Shown here: in pieces, positions 24,512 to 33,220 of the stretch | Layout of the letters: the number at the start of each line of letters is the position of its first letter | Numbering within the stretch: position 1 is the first letter of the stretch | NCBI RefSeq assembly: GCF_008085905.1 | Contig: NZ_VSFF01000005.1 | Location: 496,001-560,000 of the forward strand | Origin: Actinomadura syzygii | Lineage (GTDB): Bacteria; Actinomycetota; Actinomycetes; Streptosporangiales; Streptosporangiaceae | Direction of reading: 5' to 3' | DNA: 64,000 nucleotides | The notes under the pieces: model-generated | Told to the model about the DNA's origin: nothing | The model's input: only the letters and a program-made list of their open reading frames with translations | Database searches by the model: none | Translations under genes and position numbers: made by a program

Positions 24512-25657
24512 ATGGACTTCAGCATCCCGGCCGAGCTGGAGATGTTCATCGACTCGGTACGCCGGTTCCGCGAGCGCGAGCTCATGCCGCTTGAGCAGCG
24601 GTTCCTCGCCGAGGGGAGGCTCTCCCCGCGGGAACGCCGCGATCTCCAGGAGAAGGCGAGGGACCAGGGGCTCTGGGCCCTGGACGTCCCCGAGGAGTAC
24701 GGCGGGCAGGGCATGGGCACGCTCGCCGCCTGCCTGGTCGCCGAGGAGCTGTACAAGCATCCGGCGATGTTCGACTTCGGCGGCAGCCCTGAGCCCGTCC
24801 TCTACCGGGGGGACGACGAGCAGAAGAAGCGCTACCTGTACCCGGTGATCGCCGGCGAGCGGCGGAGCTGCTACGCCTTCACCGAGCCCGGCACCGGCTC
24901 CGACTTCGCGCGGATCACCACGACGGCGGTGCGCAGCGGCGCCGACTGGGTGATCAACGGCACGAAGATCTTCATCTCCGAGGTGGACCGGGCCGACTTC
25001 TGCATCCTGTTCGCCAGCACCGACCCCGGCGCGGGCGGACGCGGCATCACCTGCTTCCTCGTCGACATGGGCACGCCGGGGTTCGAGGCGTCCCGGCCGA
25101 TCCCGACCATGGGGGACGACTGGGAGCCGTACGAGCTGTCGTTCACCGACTGCGTCGTCCCGGACTCCGCGCGGCTCGGCCCGGTCGGCGGCGGCTGGGA
25201 GCTGGCGTCCGACCAGCTCACGCACGGCCGGCTGCGGATCGCCGCCTACCAGCTCGGCATCGCCCAGCGCTGCCTGGACATGGCCGTCGAGTGGGCGAAG
25301 CAGCGCGTGACCTGGGGCAAGCCGATCGCGACGCGGCAGGCGGTGCAGTGGATGCTCGCGGACTCGGCGGTCGAGCTGGACGCGGCGCGCTTCCTCGTCT
25401 ACCGGGCCGCGTGGATGGCGGACGAGGGGCGGCCGATCCGCAACGAGGCGTTCATGGCCAAGCTGTACGCGACGGAGATGGCGCAGCGCGTCACCGACCG
25501 CTGCCTCCAGATCTTCGGCGGCCTCGGGTACAGCAAGGAGCTGCCGATCCAGAGCTTCTTCCGGCAGGTGCGGGTGTGGCGGATCGGGCACGGGTCGTCC
25601 GAGATCCACCGCTGGATGATCGCCCGGAACATGCTCGGCCTGTCCTCGCGGGACTGA
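24512..25657 (+). CDS. Acyl-CoA dehydrogenase family protein
   Basis: This 381-residue FAD enzyme probably introduces an alpha,beta double bond into an acyl-CoA. The three-domain layout is clear: an N-terminal helical domain, the CYAFTEPGTGSDFARI FAD segment near 124-139, IFGGLGYSKE near 344, and the C-terminal GHGSSEIHRW segment. In many short- and medium-chain enzymes the last motif reads YEGTSEI and carries the catalytic Glu. Here that position is Gly-His, so the base must lie elsewhere, as in isovaleryl-CoA or long-chain enzymes, or the reaction may differ. It is first in an operon of nine genes with short gaps or overlaps, under operator site 3. Confidence 0.87.
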   Translation: MDFSIPAELEMFIDSVRRFRERELMPLEQRFLAEGRLSPRERRDLQEKARDQGLWALDVPEEYGGQGMGTLAACLVAEELYKHPAMFDFGGSPEPVLYRGDDEQKKRYLYPVIAGERRSCYAFTEPGTGSDFARITTTAVRSGADWVINGTKIFISEVDRADFCILFASTDPGAGGRGITCFLVDMGTPGFEASRPIPTMGDDWEPYELSFTDCVVPDSARLGPVGGGWELASDQLTHGRLRIAAYQLGIAQRCLDMAVEWAKQRVTWGKPIATRQAVQWMLADSAVELDAARFLVYRAAWMADEGRPIRNEAFMAKLYATEMAQRVTDRCLQIFGGLGYSKELPIQSFFRQVRVWRIGHGSSEIHRWMIARNMLGLSSRD

Positions 25658-25673
25658 GCGCGGGGGAGCCGTC

Positions 25674-27239
25674 GTGGACCTGATCGGGAACCGCACCCTC
25701 GCCGACCTGCTGGTCGAGCGGAGCGAGAGGCATCCGGACCGGCCGTGCCTCGTCGTCGAGGACCGGACGGGCGCCGTCACCGAGTACAGCTACCGGGAGA
25801 CGCTCGACGCCGTCCGCCGCACGGCCGGTGGCTTCGCCGCCCTCGGGATCGGCCGGGGCGACGCCGTCGTGTTCCAGCTCCGCAACTGCGCCGAATTCGT
25901 GTTCGCGTGGTTCGGGCTGGCCTGGCTCGGGGCGGTGATGGTGCCGTCCAACGTCGCGAATTCGGCGGCCGAGGTTCGTTACCTCATCGAGCATTCAGAG
26001 GCGGTGGGGGTTCTCACCGAGCCCGAGCATCTTCCATTGTTCGCGGACGTGTTGAAGGACGCCGGGAAGGTCGTCCACCGGATTCTGGCGCGGGGTGGCG
26101 ACGAGGTCCTGGAAGGGTTCGTTTCTTTTGAAGACGTGGCGGGCGGGGCGTCGGCGGGGCCCGTCGACGTCCATTCCGAGGACGTCGTCGAAATGCTGTT
26201 CACCTCGGGCACCACGGCCCGCCCGAAGGCCGTGATGATCACGCATGCGAACTGCCTGTGGGGCGGTGAGCGGGTGTCGCGCGGCGCCGCGCTCGACGGC
26301 GGCGACCGGCTGCTGACCGCGCTGCCGCTGTTCCACATCAACGCTCAGGAGATCACCGTCCTCGCGGCGCTGACCGTGGGCGGCGCGGCCGTCCTGCTGG
26401 AGGAGTACCACGCGAGCGGGTTCTGGGCGCGGCTGCGGCACCACCGGGCGACCTCCGTCAGCCTGGTCGCCATGCAGGTCAGGACCCTGCTCGCGCAGCC
26501 GCCCTCGCCGGACGACACCGCCCACAACCTGCGCCGGGTCATCTACGCGATCAACGTCACCGACCGGGAGAAGGACGAGTTCGAGCGCCGGTTCGGCGTC
26601 GAGCTGATCAACGGCTACGGGCTGTCGGAGGGCGGGACGGTCGTCACGATGTCCCCGGTGTTCGGCGACCGCCGCTGGCCGTCGATCGGGCTGCCCAACT
26701 ACGACCGCCGGATCCGGATCGTGGACGAGGACGGGCGCGACGTCCCGCAGGGCGAGGTCGGCGAGATCCTCGTGTCGGGCGTCCCCGGCCGGACGCTGAT
26801 GAAGGGCTATTTCAAAGACCCGGATGCCACCGCCGCCGTCATGCGGGACGGCTGGCTCCACACCGGCGACAACGGCTACCTCGACGAAAAGGGCTACGTC
26901 TATTTCTTCGACCGGAAGAAGGACGTCATCAAGCGCGCGGGCGAGAACGTCTCCGCGAGCGAGGTGGAGTTCGCCCTGCTCGGGCATCCGGGAATCGCGG
27001 AGGCGGCGGTCGTCGCCGGACGCGATCCGGTGCGGGACGAGGAGGTCGTGGCGTTCGTCGTCCCGGTTCCGGGTTCGCCGCCGTCGCCCGACGACATCGC
27101 CGGGCATTGCCGGGCGCGGCTCGCGGGCTTCAAGGTTCCGACGCGCATCCACGTCGTCCCGGAACTGCCCAAGACGTCGATCGGGAAGGTGGAGAAGAAA
27201 CTGCTCAGGCGGCGACTCTCTCAGGAGGACGCGGGATGA
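25674..27239 (+). CDS. AMP-dependent acyl-CoA synthetase / ligase
   Basis: This 521-residue adenylate-forming enzyme activates a carboxylic acid to its CoA thioester. Motifs in order are the P-loop-like LFTSGTTARPKAV near 175-187, NGYGLSEGG near 315-323, the TGD motif in HTGDNGYLDEKGY near 399, and the catalytic C-terminal lysine in KTSIGKVEKK near 502-511. GGGGGAG precedes the GTG start. The stop overlaps the next ATG. Similar ligases next to crotonobetaine/carnitine or fatty-acid genes vary in specificity, so the substrate is open. It may act on the acid released by the co-regulated amidase. Confidence 0.9.
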   Translation: MDLIGNRTLADLLVERSERHPDRPCLVVEDRTGAVTEYSYRETLDAVRRTAGGFAALGIGRGDAVVFQLRNCAEFVFAWFGLAWLGAVMVPSNVANSAAEVRYLIEHSEAVGVLTEPEHLPLFADVLKDAGKVVHRILARGGDEVLEGFVSFEDVAGGASAGPVDVHSEDVVEMLFTSGTTARPKAVMITHANCLWGGERVSRGAALDGGDRLLTALPLFHINAQEITVLAALTVGGAAVLLEEYHASGFWARLRHHRATSVSLVAMQVRTLLAQPPSPDDTAHNLRRVIYAINVTDREKDEFERRFGVELINGYGLSEGGTVVTMSPVFGDRRWPSIGLPNYDRRIRIVDEDGRDVPQGEVGEILVSGVPGRTLMKGYFKDPDATAAVMRDGWLHTGDNGYLDEKGYVYFFDRKKDVIKRAGENVSASEVEFALLGHPGIAEAAVVAGRDPVRDEEVVAFVVPVPGSPPSPDDIAGHCRARLAGFKVPTRIHVVPELPKTSIGKVEKKLLRRRLSQEDAG

Positions 27240-27751
27240 GCGCACTCGACGACGTGTGCGAGCGCGTCCGCGAAAGGGTCGGGACGGTCTCCCGCGAAAG
27301 CCTCGGCCGGATCTCGGCGACGGAGTTCCAGCGTTTCGCGGTCGCGGCCGGAGAGACCGACCCGGTGTACTTCGACGACGACGCGGCGCGGGCAGCCGGA
27401 TATCCCGGGGCCATCGCGCCGCCATTGTTCCTGAGCAGCGTCCTCGGCTGGGGCGCCGGGGACTCCGACGCCGACCTGCGCCCGGACGGCGCCGCGACCG
27501 GCGACGCGGCCGGGCTCCCGCTGGGCGGGCTCCGGCTCATGGGCGCAGGTCAGGACATCGAGGTGCACGCTCCCGTCCACGACGGCGTCCGGCTCGTGCG
27601 CGAGACGTCGGTCGAGGACGTGACCCTCAAGGAGGGCCGTTCGGGGCCATTCCTCATCGTCACCATCCTGCGCGAATTCCGGGACGAGTCGGGAACGCCC
27701 CTCCTGACCAGCCGGGAGAACTTCATCGCACGGCCGGAGGCGGGCACATGA
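27236..27751 (+). CDS. MaoC-like dehydratase, N-terminal type (FAS1-like) subunit
   Basis: This 171-residue hot-dog-fold protein corresponds to the N-terminal half of double-hotdog enoyl-CoA hydratases. The hydratase-2 segment reads AAGETDPVYFDDDAARAAGYPG (split here near residue 40): in the normal D-x-N-P-x-H pattern the His is replaced by Tyr, so this half is probably non-catalytic. The ATG at 27236 overlaps the ligase stop and has AGGAGG upstream. It is followed, with a 4-base overlap, by the catalytic-type partner. The pair should form a heteromeric hydratase like other split MaoC enzymes in actinobacterial steroid and fatty-acid catabolism. Confidence 0.78.
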   Translation: MSALDDVCERVRERVGTVSRESLGRISATEFQRFAVAAGETDPVYFDDDAARAAGYPGAIAPPLFLSSVLGWGAGDSDADLRPDGAATGDAAGLPLGGLRLMGAGQDIEVHAPVHDGVRLVRETSVEDVTLKEGRSGPFLIVTILREFRDESGTPLLTSRENFIARPEAGT

Positions 27752-28203
27752 GGTTCTTCGAGGACGTGTCCCCGGGCACGAAACTGGAGCCGCTGACCGT
27801 CCGGCCCACGCCGACGCAGTTGTTCCGTTTCAGCGCGGCGACCTGGAACGCGCACCGCATCCATTACGACGTCCGCTATGCCGAGCACGAGGGATATCCA
27901 GACGTCCTCGTCCAGTCCCATTTGCACGGCTGCTTCCTGTTGCGGGCGGCGCTCGACTGGGCGGGGCCAGGGGCGCGGCTCCGCCGCTTCGGCTGGCGCA
28001 ACCGCGGCATCGCCGTCCCCGGCGACACGCTGACCTGCACCGGCGTGGTGACCGACTGCCGCGTGGACGGCTCCGGCGCAGGAATCGTCGAATGCGCCCT
28101 GGAGGAACACAACGCGGACGGTGTGCTGTGCGCCCCGGGCACCGCCGTGCTGGAGCTCCCGAGACGGTCGCCCGAGAGCGACGGAGAGGACGGCCGACGA
28201 TGA
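27748..28203 (+). CDS. MaoC-like dehydratase, C-terminal type (catalytic) subunit
   Basis: This 151-residue hot-dog protein carries the WNAHRIHYD segment (about 31-39) with the His expected for enoyl-CoA hydration, followed by GYPDVLVQSHLHG. It overlaps both its upstream partner and the downstream E1 alpha gene by four bases, so translation is coupled. With the preceding subunit it should hydrate the product of the acyl-CoA dehydrogenase. The family assignment is from motif pattern and length; the substrate is unknown. Confidence 0.8.
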   Translation: MRFFEDVSPGTKLEPLTVRPTPTQLFRFSAATWNAHRIHYDVRYAEHEGYPDVLVQSHLHGCFLLRAALDWAGPGARLRRFGWRNRGIAVPGDTLTCTGVVTDCRVDGSGAGIVECALEEHNADGVLCAPGTAVLELPRRSPESDGEDGRR

Positions 28204-29180
28204 CCGTGACCACACGGGCGCCGGACACGGCGCAGCGGCTCTACCGCACGATGGCGCGAATCCGGCAGTTCGAGATCGCCGCGTCCAAACTCATGGCGAC
28301 CGGGAAACTGCCCGGCACACTCCACGTTTCCATTGGCCAGGAGGCGGTGGCGGCGGGCGTTTGCGACGTCCTCCGCCGTGCCGACCACATCACCACCACC
28401 CATCGCGGCCATGGCCATTGCCTCGCCAAAGGCGGCGAGCCGAAGGCGATGATGGCGGAACTGCTCGGCCGCGCGTCCGGATACTGCGGCGGACGGTCGG
28501 GCTCGATGCACATCGCCGACCCGTCCGCCGGAATCCTGGGCGCGAACGCGATCGTCGGGGCGGGCATTCCGATCGCGCTCGGCGGCGCGTTCGCCGCCGC
28601 CCGGCAGGGACGGAACGGCGTCGCCGTCGCGTTCTTCGGCGAGGGCGCGGTCGCCCAGGGCGTCTTCCACGAGTCGCTGAACCTGGCGGCTCTGTGGCAG
28701 CTGCCGATGGTCTTCGTCTGCGAGAACAACCGCTATGTCGAGTTGACTCCGGTGTCGATGCACCTTGCCGCGAAACACGTGGCCGACCATGCCGCCCCCT
28801 ACGGAATTCCGAGCGCGCGGGTGGACGGCAATGATGTGTTCGCCGTCCGCGACGCCGCAGGTGAGGCCGTCGAGCGGGCACGTCAGGGCGGTGGGCCGAC
28901 CCTGCTGGAATGCGAGACCTACCGCTGGCACGGCCATTTCGAGGGCGACCCGCAGCGCTACCGTGACGCCGCCGAGGTCGCCGAATGGAAGGCGGCCGAC
29001 CCGCTGAAACGGCTCGCGGAATCCGTGGAGACGGCCACGGCCATTGACGGCGAGGCCCGTAAGGAGATGGCGGACGCCGTCGCCGCCGCCGAGGCGGAAC
29101 CCCTCGCGGCGGCCGATTCGGTCACCGCGCACGTCTATCGGCGTCCGGTCCGCCCGGTGCGCGGAGGTGTCCCGGAATGA
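28200..29180 (+). CDS. Thiamine-diphosphate dehydrogenase E1 component, alpha subunit
   Basis: This 326-residue protein is the E1 alpha subunit of a 2-oxoacid or acetoin dehydrogenase-type complex. The HGHCLAKGG and GRSGSMHI segments are typical of the family. The thiamine-diphosphate motif runs from GEGAVAQG (about 142-149, Glu in place of the usual Asp) to the ENN asparagines near 174-176. The E1 beta gene follows with an ATGA overlap. In this operon it could act on a 2-oxoacid or acyloin produced downstream of the MaoC and dehydrogenase steps. Confidence 0.88.
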   Translation: MTVTTRAPDTAQRLYRTMARIRQFEIAASKLMATGKLPGTLHVSIGQEAVAAGVCDVLRRADHITTTHRGHGHCLAKGGEPKAMMAELLGRASGYCGGRSGSMHIADPSAGILGANAIVGAGIPIALGGAFAAARQGRNGVAVAFFGEGAVAQGVFHESLNLAALWQLPMVFVCENNRYVELTPVSMHLAAKHVADHAAPYGIPSARVDGNDVFAVRDAAGEAVERARQGGGPTLLECETYRWHGHFEGDPQRYRDAAEVAEWKAADPLKRLAESVETATAIDGEARKEMADAVAAAEAEPLAAADSVTAHVYRRPVRPVRGGVPE

Positions 29181-30166
29181 GCACGGTGAAGTACTGGCAG
29201 GCGGTCAATTCGGCGCTGCACGAGGAACTGGAGCGGGACGAGAACGTCCACCTCTTCGGCGAGGACGTCGGCGCCCCCGGCGGCCCGTTCGCCGCGACGC
29301 GCGGGTTGCGCGAACGGTTCGGGGAATGGCGCGTCCGCGACACCCCGATCAGCGAGTCGACGTTCACCGGAATGGCGGTCGGCGCCGCGATGGCCGGGCT
29401 GCGTCCCGTCGCGGAGGTCATGTACTTCGACTTCATCACCCTCGCCATGGACCAGCTCGTCAACCAGGCCGCCAAGATGTCCTACATGTCGGACGGCGCC
29501 TTCGCGGTGCCGCTCACGATCCGGACGCTCTGCGGCGGCCACCGCGGCTCGGGCCCGCAGCACTCGCAGAGCCTGGAGGGCTGGCTCGCCGCCGTCCCCG
29601 GCCTGAAGGTCGTGTGGGGCGGCACGCCGTCCGACGCGAAGGGCCTTCTCAAGGCCGCGATCAGGGACGACGACCCGGTCGTCGTGATCGAGAGCCTGAG
29701 CCTGTGGACGCGGCGCGGCGACGTCCCCGACGACGCCGACCACACGGTGCCGATCGGCGCCGGGCTGATCCGCCGTCCCGGCACGGACGTGACCCTCGTG
29801 TGCTGGGGCGACACCGTCCCCGCCGCCCTCGACGCCGCCGAGGCGCTCGCCGAACGGGGCGTCGACGCCGAGGTGCTCGACCTGCGAACGCTGAGCCCGC
29901 TCGACGAGGCGCTGATCCTGCGCTCGCTGCACAAGACGGGGCGGATCGTCGTCGTCCAGGACGCGCAGGGCCCGTGCAGCGTCGGCTCGGAGGTCGTCCG
30001 GATCGCGGCCACCGACGGCTTCGCCGACCTGCGCGCCCCGGCCGCGCAGGTCCGCCCGCCGTTCGCGCCCGTGCCGTTCGCGCCCGACCTGGAGCGCGCC
30101 TACTATCCGCAGGCCGCGGACGCGGTGGCGGCGGCGCTCGACACGATCGAAAGGACCCGTGCATGA
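29177..30166 (+). CDS. Thiamine-diphosphate dehydrogenase E1 component, beta subunit
   Basis: This 329-residue protein is the transketolase-like beta subunit, with LFGEDVGAPGGPF near 28-40, DTPISESTFTG near 55-65, MDQLVNQAAK near 94 and the C-terminal domain segment AEVLDLRTLSPLDEALIL near 232-249. It pairs with the alpha subunit encoded immediately upstream. The ATG overlaps the alpha stop, and the stop overlaps the lipoyl-protein ATG. Confidence 0.9.
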   Translation: MSTVKYWQAVNSALHEELERDENVHLFGEDVGAPGGPFAATRGLRERFGEWRVRDTPISESTFTGMAVGAAMAGLRPVAEVMYFDFITLAMDQLVNQAAKMSYMSDGAFAVPLTIRTLCGGHRGSGPQHSQSLEGWLAAVPGLKVVWGGTPSDAKGLLKAAIRDDDPVVVIESLSLWTRRGDVPDDADHTVPIGAGLIRRPGTDVTLVCWGDTVPAALDAAEALAERGVDAEVLDLRTLSPLDEALILRSLHKTGRIVVVQDAQGPCSVGSEVVRIAATDGFADLRAPAAQVRPPFAPVPFAPDLERAYYPQAADAVAAALDTIERTRA

Positions 30167-30414
30167 CGGACGTCGTGGTGCCGAAATGGGGCGCGACAAT
30201 GGACGAGGCGACGATCGTCCAATGGCTGAAAGGCGTCGGCGACCGCGTCGCCGAGGACGAGCCGATAGCCGAGATGGAGACCGACAAGGCGACCGCCGAG
30301 ATCGTCTCCCCGGTCGGCGGGACGGTCGTCGAGGTCCTCGTCCCGCAGGACGCCGACGTCGCCGTCGGCCAGGTCATCGCCCGGATCGATCCGGACGGCG
30401 GTGGCGCGTCGTGA
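30163..30414 (+). CDS. Stand-alone lipoyl-domain protein (E2-like swinging arm)
   Basis: This 83-residue protein is a single biotinyl/lipoyl hammerhead domain. The modified lysine lies in EMETDKATAEI (Lys at about residue 46), and the domain starts VVVPKWGATMDEATIV. There is no peripheral-subunit-binding or acyltransferase domain and no frameshifted remainder: the next gene begins at once with a 4-base overlap. The E1 component presumably lipoyl-transfers to this carrier, and a separate enzyme or a house-keeping E2/E3 must finish the reaction. This is an unusual operon arrangement. Confidence 0.85.
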   Translation: MTDVVVPKWGATMDEATIVQWLKGVGDRVAEDEPIAEMETDKATAEIVSPVGGTVVEVLVPQDADVAVGQVIARIDPDGGGAS

Positions 30415-31766
30415 CGACCGCCGGAGTCGGCACGCTCACCGAGCGGGTCGCCGGGTTCACCGCCGGGCTCGACCTCGCCGCCGTCCCGCCCGACGTCGTG
30501 GAGAAGGCCAAGGTCACGCTGCTGCACGACCTCGGCGTCGGGCTCGCCGGGCACCGCCTCGCCGCGACCGGCTACGCCTTCGCGAAGGAGCACGGCGGCT
30601 GCGACCCGGCGCGCGGCGCCCGCCTCCTGATCGACGGGACGCCGGTGACGGTCGAGTCGTTCGCACTGGCCACGGGCGCGCTCGTCCACGCGCGGACGCA
30701 GGACGACACGCAGATCGCCGTGTCCACCCACCTGGGCGCGACGACGCTGCCCGCGCTGCTCGCCCTCGCCGACCGGGCGGACGCGTCCGGCCGCGACGTC
30801 CTCACCGCGATGATCGCCGGGTACGAGGCGGCGTCCGCGATCGCCGAGCGCCACGCGGCGCGCTCCACGGCGCGCGGATTCCGCGCGTCCAGCATTTATG
30901 GGCCGTTCGCCGCGGCCGCCGCCTCCGCCCGGCTACTCGGGCTGACGGCCGGGCAGACCGTGTCCGCGCTGGGCCTCGCCGCCGCGTTCGGCGGCGGCAC
31001 CAATCAGACCTGGGTCGCGGGCACCCAGGAATGGCGTTACCAGGTGGGCGCGGCGAGCCGGAACGGAATGGTCGCCGCGCTGCTCGCGGCGCGCGGCGCG
31101 ACCGGGGCGCCGAACGCGCTCGACGGCGCCGCCGGCCATTTCCGCGCCTTCGCCGGGGCCGAACCCGGCGGGGAACTCCCGGAAATGGACGGTGAATGGC
31201 GGATCCGCCGCGTCACCTACAAGCCGTATCCGGTCTGCGCGATCAACCAGATTCCGGTCACTGTCCTGACCGGAATGAAGGGCATCAGCGCGGACGATGT
31301 GGAGAGCATCACCGTGGAACTGCCGCCGGACGACGCCGCCTACCCTGGCATCGACGCCCACGGCCCGTTCCACGACGTCGGCGGGACGCTGATGAGCCTG
31401 CCGTACTGCCTCGCGGTCGCACTCCGGAAAGGCGGGATCGACCTGGACGACCTGTACGCCTTCGACGACCCCGCCCTGGCGGACCTCACCCGGCGCATCA
31501 CGGTCGCCCCCGACGCGCGCCTGCCCGGCGCCTGCCGCATCACCGTCCGCACCCGCTCGAACGGGACGCTGACCAGCGAGTTCGCCCCCGACGCGCGCAC
31601 CTTCAACTGGGACCGCGAGGAGGCCGCGGGCCGGCTGCGCGCCATGTCCGCCGAACTGCCGCTCCCGGCCGGACGGCTGGAGCGGTTCATCGCGGTCGTG
31701 CTCGACCTCGACCGCCGTCCGGTACGCGAACTGATCGACGCCACGATCGTCGGTCCGAAGGAGTGA
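30411..31766 (+). CDS. MmgE/PrpD family protein
   Basis: This 451-residue protein belongs to the MmgE/PrpD family (2-methylcitrate dehydratase, iminodisuccinate epimerase, cis-aconitate decarboxylase and relatives). Family features are the N-terminal helical core with KVTLLHDLGVGLAG near 38-51, the DDTQIAVSTHLGATTLPALLALA segment (split here) near 102-124, and RVTYKPYPVCAIN near 265-277 where catalytic residues occur. The GTG start overlaps the lipoyl-protein stop. Its presence suggests hydration/dehydration or epimerisation of a hydroxy-acid or acyl-CoA-derived intermediate. The exact reaction cannot be read from the sequence. Confidence 0.87.
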   Translation: MTTAGVGTLTERVAGFTAGLDLAAVPPDVVEKAKVTLLHDLGVGLAGHRLAATGYAFAKEHGGCDPARGARLLIDGTPVTVESFALATGALVHARTQDDTQIAVSTHLGATTLPALLALADRADASGRDVLTAMIAGYEAASAIAERHAARSTARGFRASSIYGPFAAAAASARLLGLTAGQTVSALGLAAAFGGGTNQTWVAGTQEWRYQVGAASRNGMVAALLAARGATGAPNALDGAAGHFRAFAGAEPGGELPEMDGEWRIRRVTYKPYPVCAINQIPVTVLTGMKGISADDVESITVELPPDDAAYPGIDAHGPFHDVGGTLMSLPYCLAVALRKGGIDLDDLYAFDDPALADLTRRITVAPDARLPGACRITVRTRSNGTLTSEFAPDARTFNWDREEAAGRLRAMSAELPLPAGRLERFIAVVLDLDRRPVRELIDATIVGPKE

Positions 31767-31773
31767 TCACCAC

Positions 31774-32808
31774 ATGCGAGCCACCCTCATCTACGGCCGG
31801 GGCGACGTCCGCGTGGAGGACGTCCCCGATCCCGCCATCGTGGAGCCGACGGACGCGGTCGTCCGGGTGACCCGCGCCTGCGTCTGCGGCAGCGACCTGC
31901 ACCGATACCGCGGCATGGACCCGGTCGAGGAGGGCCTGCGCATCGGCCACGAGTTCATGGGCGTCGTCGAGGACACCGGCGCCGACGTCCGGGGGGTGAA
32001 GCGCGGCGACGTCGTGCTCGTCCCGTTCCTCTGGGCGGACAACACCTGCGAGTTCTGCCGGGACGGCCTGCACGGCTCCTGCCGCAACGGCGGCCGCTGG
32101 GCGGTGGGCGGCCTGGACGGCGGCCAGGGCGAGGCGGCCCGCGTCCCGCAGGCCGACGGCACCCTGATCAAGCTGCCGGTCGGCGCCGACGACGCGCTCG
32201 TCCCCTCCATCATGTCCCTGTCGGACGTGCTGCCGACCGGCCACCACGCCGCGTTCACCGCCGGGGTCGGCAAGGGCTCCACCGTGGCCGTGATCGGGGA
32301 CGGCGCGGTCGGGCTGTGCGCGGTGCTGTCGGCGGCGCGGCTCGGCGCGGAGCGGATCGTGCTGCTCGGCCGCCACCGGGCCCGCACCGACCTCGGCCGC
32401 CGCTTCGGCGCGACCGACGTCGTGCCCGCCCGAGGCGCGGAGGCGGTCGCCGCCGTCCGCGAACTGACCGGCGGCGACGGAGCGCCCCACGTGCTGGAAT
32501 GCGTCGGTAACAGTGAGGCGTTCGAGACGGCGCTCGGCGGCGTCCGCGACGGCGGGACGATCAGCCGCGTCGGCGTCCCGCAGTACGCGCAGGCGCGCCT
32601 CGACTTCGACGTCTTCATGCGCAACATCACCATTACCGGCGGCGTGGCACCGGCCCGCCAGTACATTCCGGAACTGCTGTCCGAAGTGCTGGACGGGACG
32701 ATCACACCGGGCGACGTATTCGACCTGACCGTCCCCCTGGACGACATCTCGGAAGGTTTCCGCGCAATGAACGACCGCACCGCCCTCAAAGTCCTGGTAC
32801 GCCCCTAA
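31774..32808 (+). CDS. Zinc-dependent alcohol dehydrogenase (MDR superfamily)
   Basis: This 344-residue medium-chain dehydrogenase should oxidise an alcohol with NAD(P). The catalytic zinc ligands are Cys38 (CVCGSD) and the GHE motif His59-Glu60. The structural-zinc loop keeps only three cysteines (92, 95 and 103), with the usual third one missing. The nucleotide motif is VIGDGAVGLC in the C-terminal half. It is the last gene of the operon, seven bases after the MmgE/PrpD gene. A threonine/sorbitol-type dehydrogenase is possible. Confidence 0.88.
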   Translation: MRATLIYGRGDVRVEDVPDPAIVEPTDAVVRVTRACVCGSDLHRYRGMDPVEEGLRIGHEFMGVVEDTGADVRGVKRGDVVLVPFLWADNTCEFCRDGLHGSCRNGGRWAVGGLDGGQGEAARVPQADGTLIKLPVGADDALVPSIMSLSDVLPTGHHAAFTAGVGKGSTVAVIGDGAVGLCAVLSAARLGAERIVLLGRHRARTDLGRRFGATDVVPARGAEAVAAVRELTGGDGAPHVLECVGNSEAFETALGGVRDGGTISRVGVPQYAQARLDFDVFMRNITITGGVAPARQYIPELLSEVLDGTITPGDVFDLTVPLDDISEGFRAMNDRTALKVLVRP

Positions 32809-32821
32809 CCAGCCAATACGC

Positions 32822-33220
32822 CTATTCGACCGGGCCTCCCTCTGAGGGGCGGCTCGTCCCGCGGATCTGCATTCCGGGGCGGCGGCGGTGGACGGTCAGA
32901 TAGGACAGGCCCTTCGGCCCGGCGGTGATGCTTCGGGTCGAGCCGTACGGCAGCCAGAGAAGCGTCCCTTGGGTCAGGGGTTCGGGTTCGTCCGCGACTC
33001 CGAGACCGGCCGTGCCGTTTCCGGCGACGACCAGCAGCATGACGTCGAGATTGGCTTCGGCGTGCGGGTTGATGCGCTCGTCCGGCGGCAGTTGCACCAG
33101 ATTCGCGTCGAGCTGGCGTCCGGCCTCCGCCAATTTCCACGACACCCGCGCGGGTTCGGGCGCCGACTCGATCAGCTCCCGGACGTCGCACAGGATGCGC
33201 GGGAGCACCGCCTCAGCCAT
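32822..33220 (-). CDS. Cupin-like small protein
   Basis: This 132-residue protein starts MAEAVLPRIL and has a single cupin-like core: INPHAEANLDVMLLVVAGNGTAGLG and LTQGTLLWLPYGSTRSITAG (both split here, about 57-105). The metal-binding histidines of the classic motif are mostly absent apart from the first, so enzymatic function is doubtful. It overlaps the DUF2249 gene start-to-end by eight bases and is probably co-transcribed with it. A role in nitrosative or redox response is inferred from that partner. Confidence 0.7.
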   Translation of the reverse strand: MAEAVLPRILCDVRELIESAPEPARVSWKLAEAGRQLDANLVQLPPDERINPHAEANLDVMLLVVAGNGTAGLGVADEPEPLTQGTLLWLPYGSTRSITAGPKGLSYLTVHRRRPGMQIRGTSRPSEGGPVE

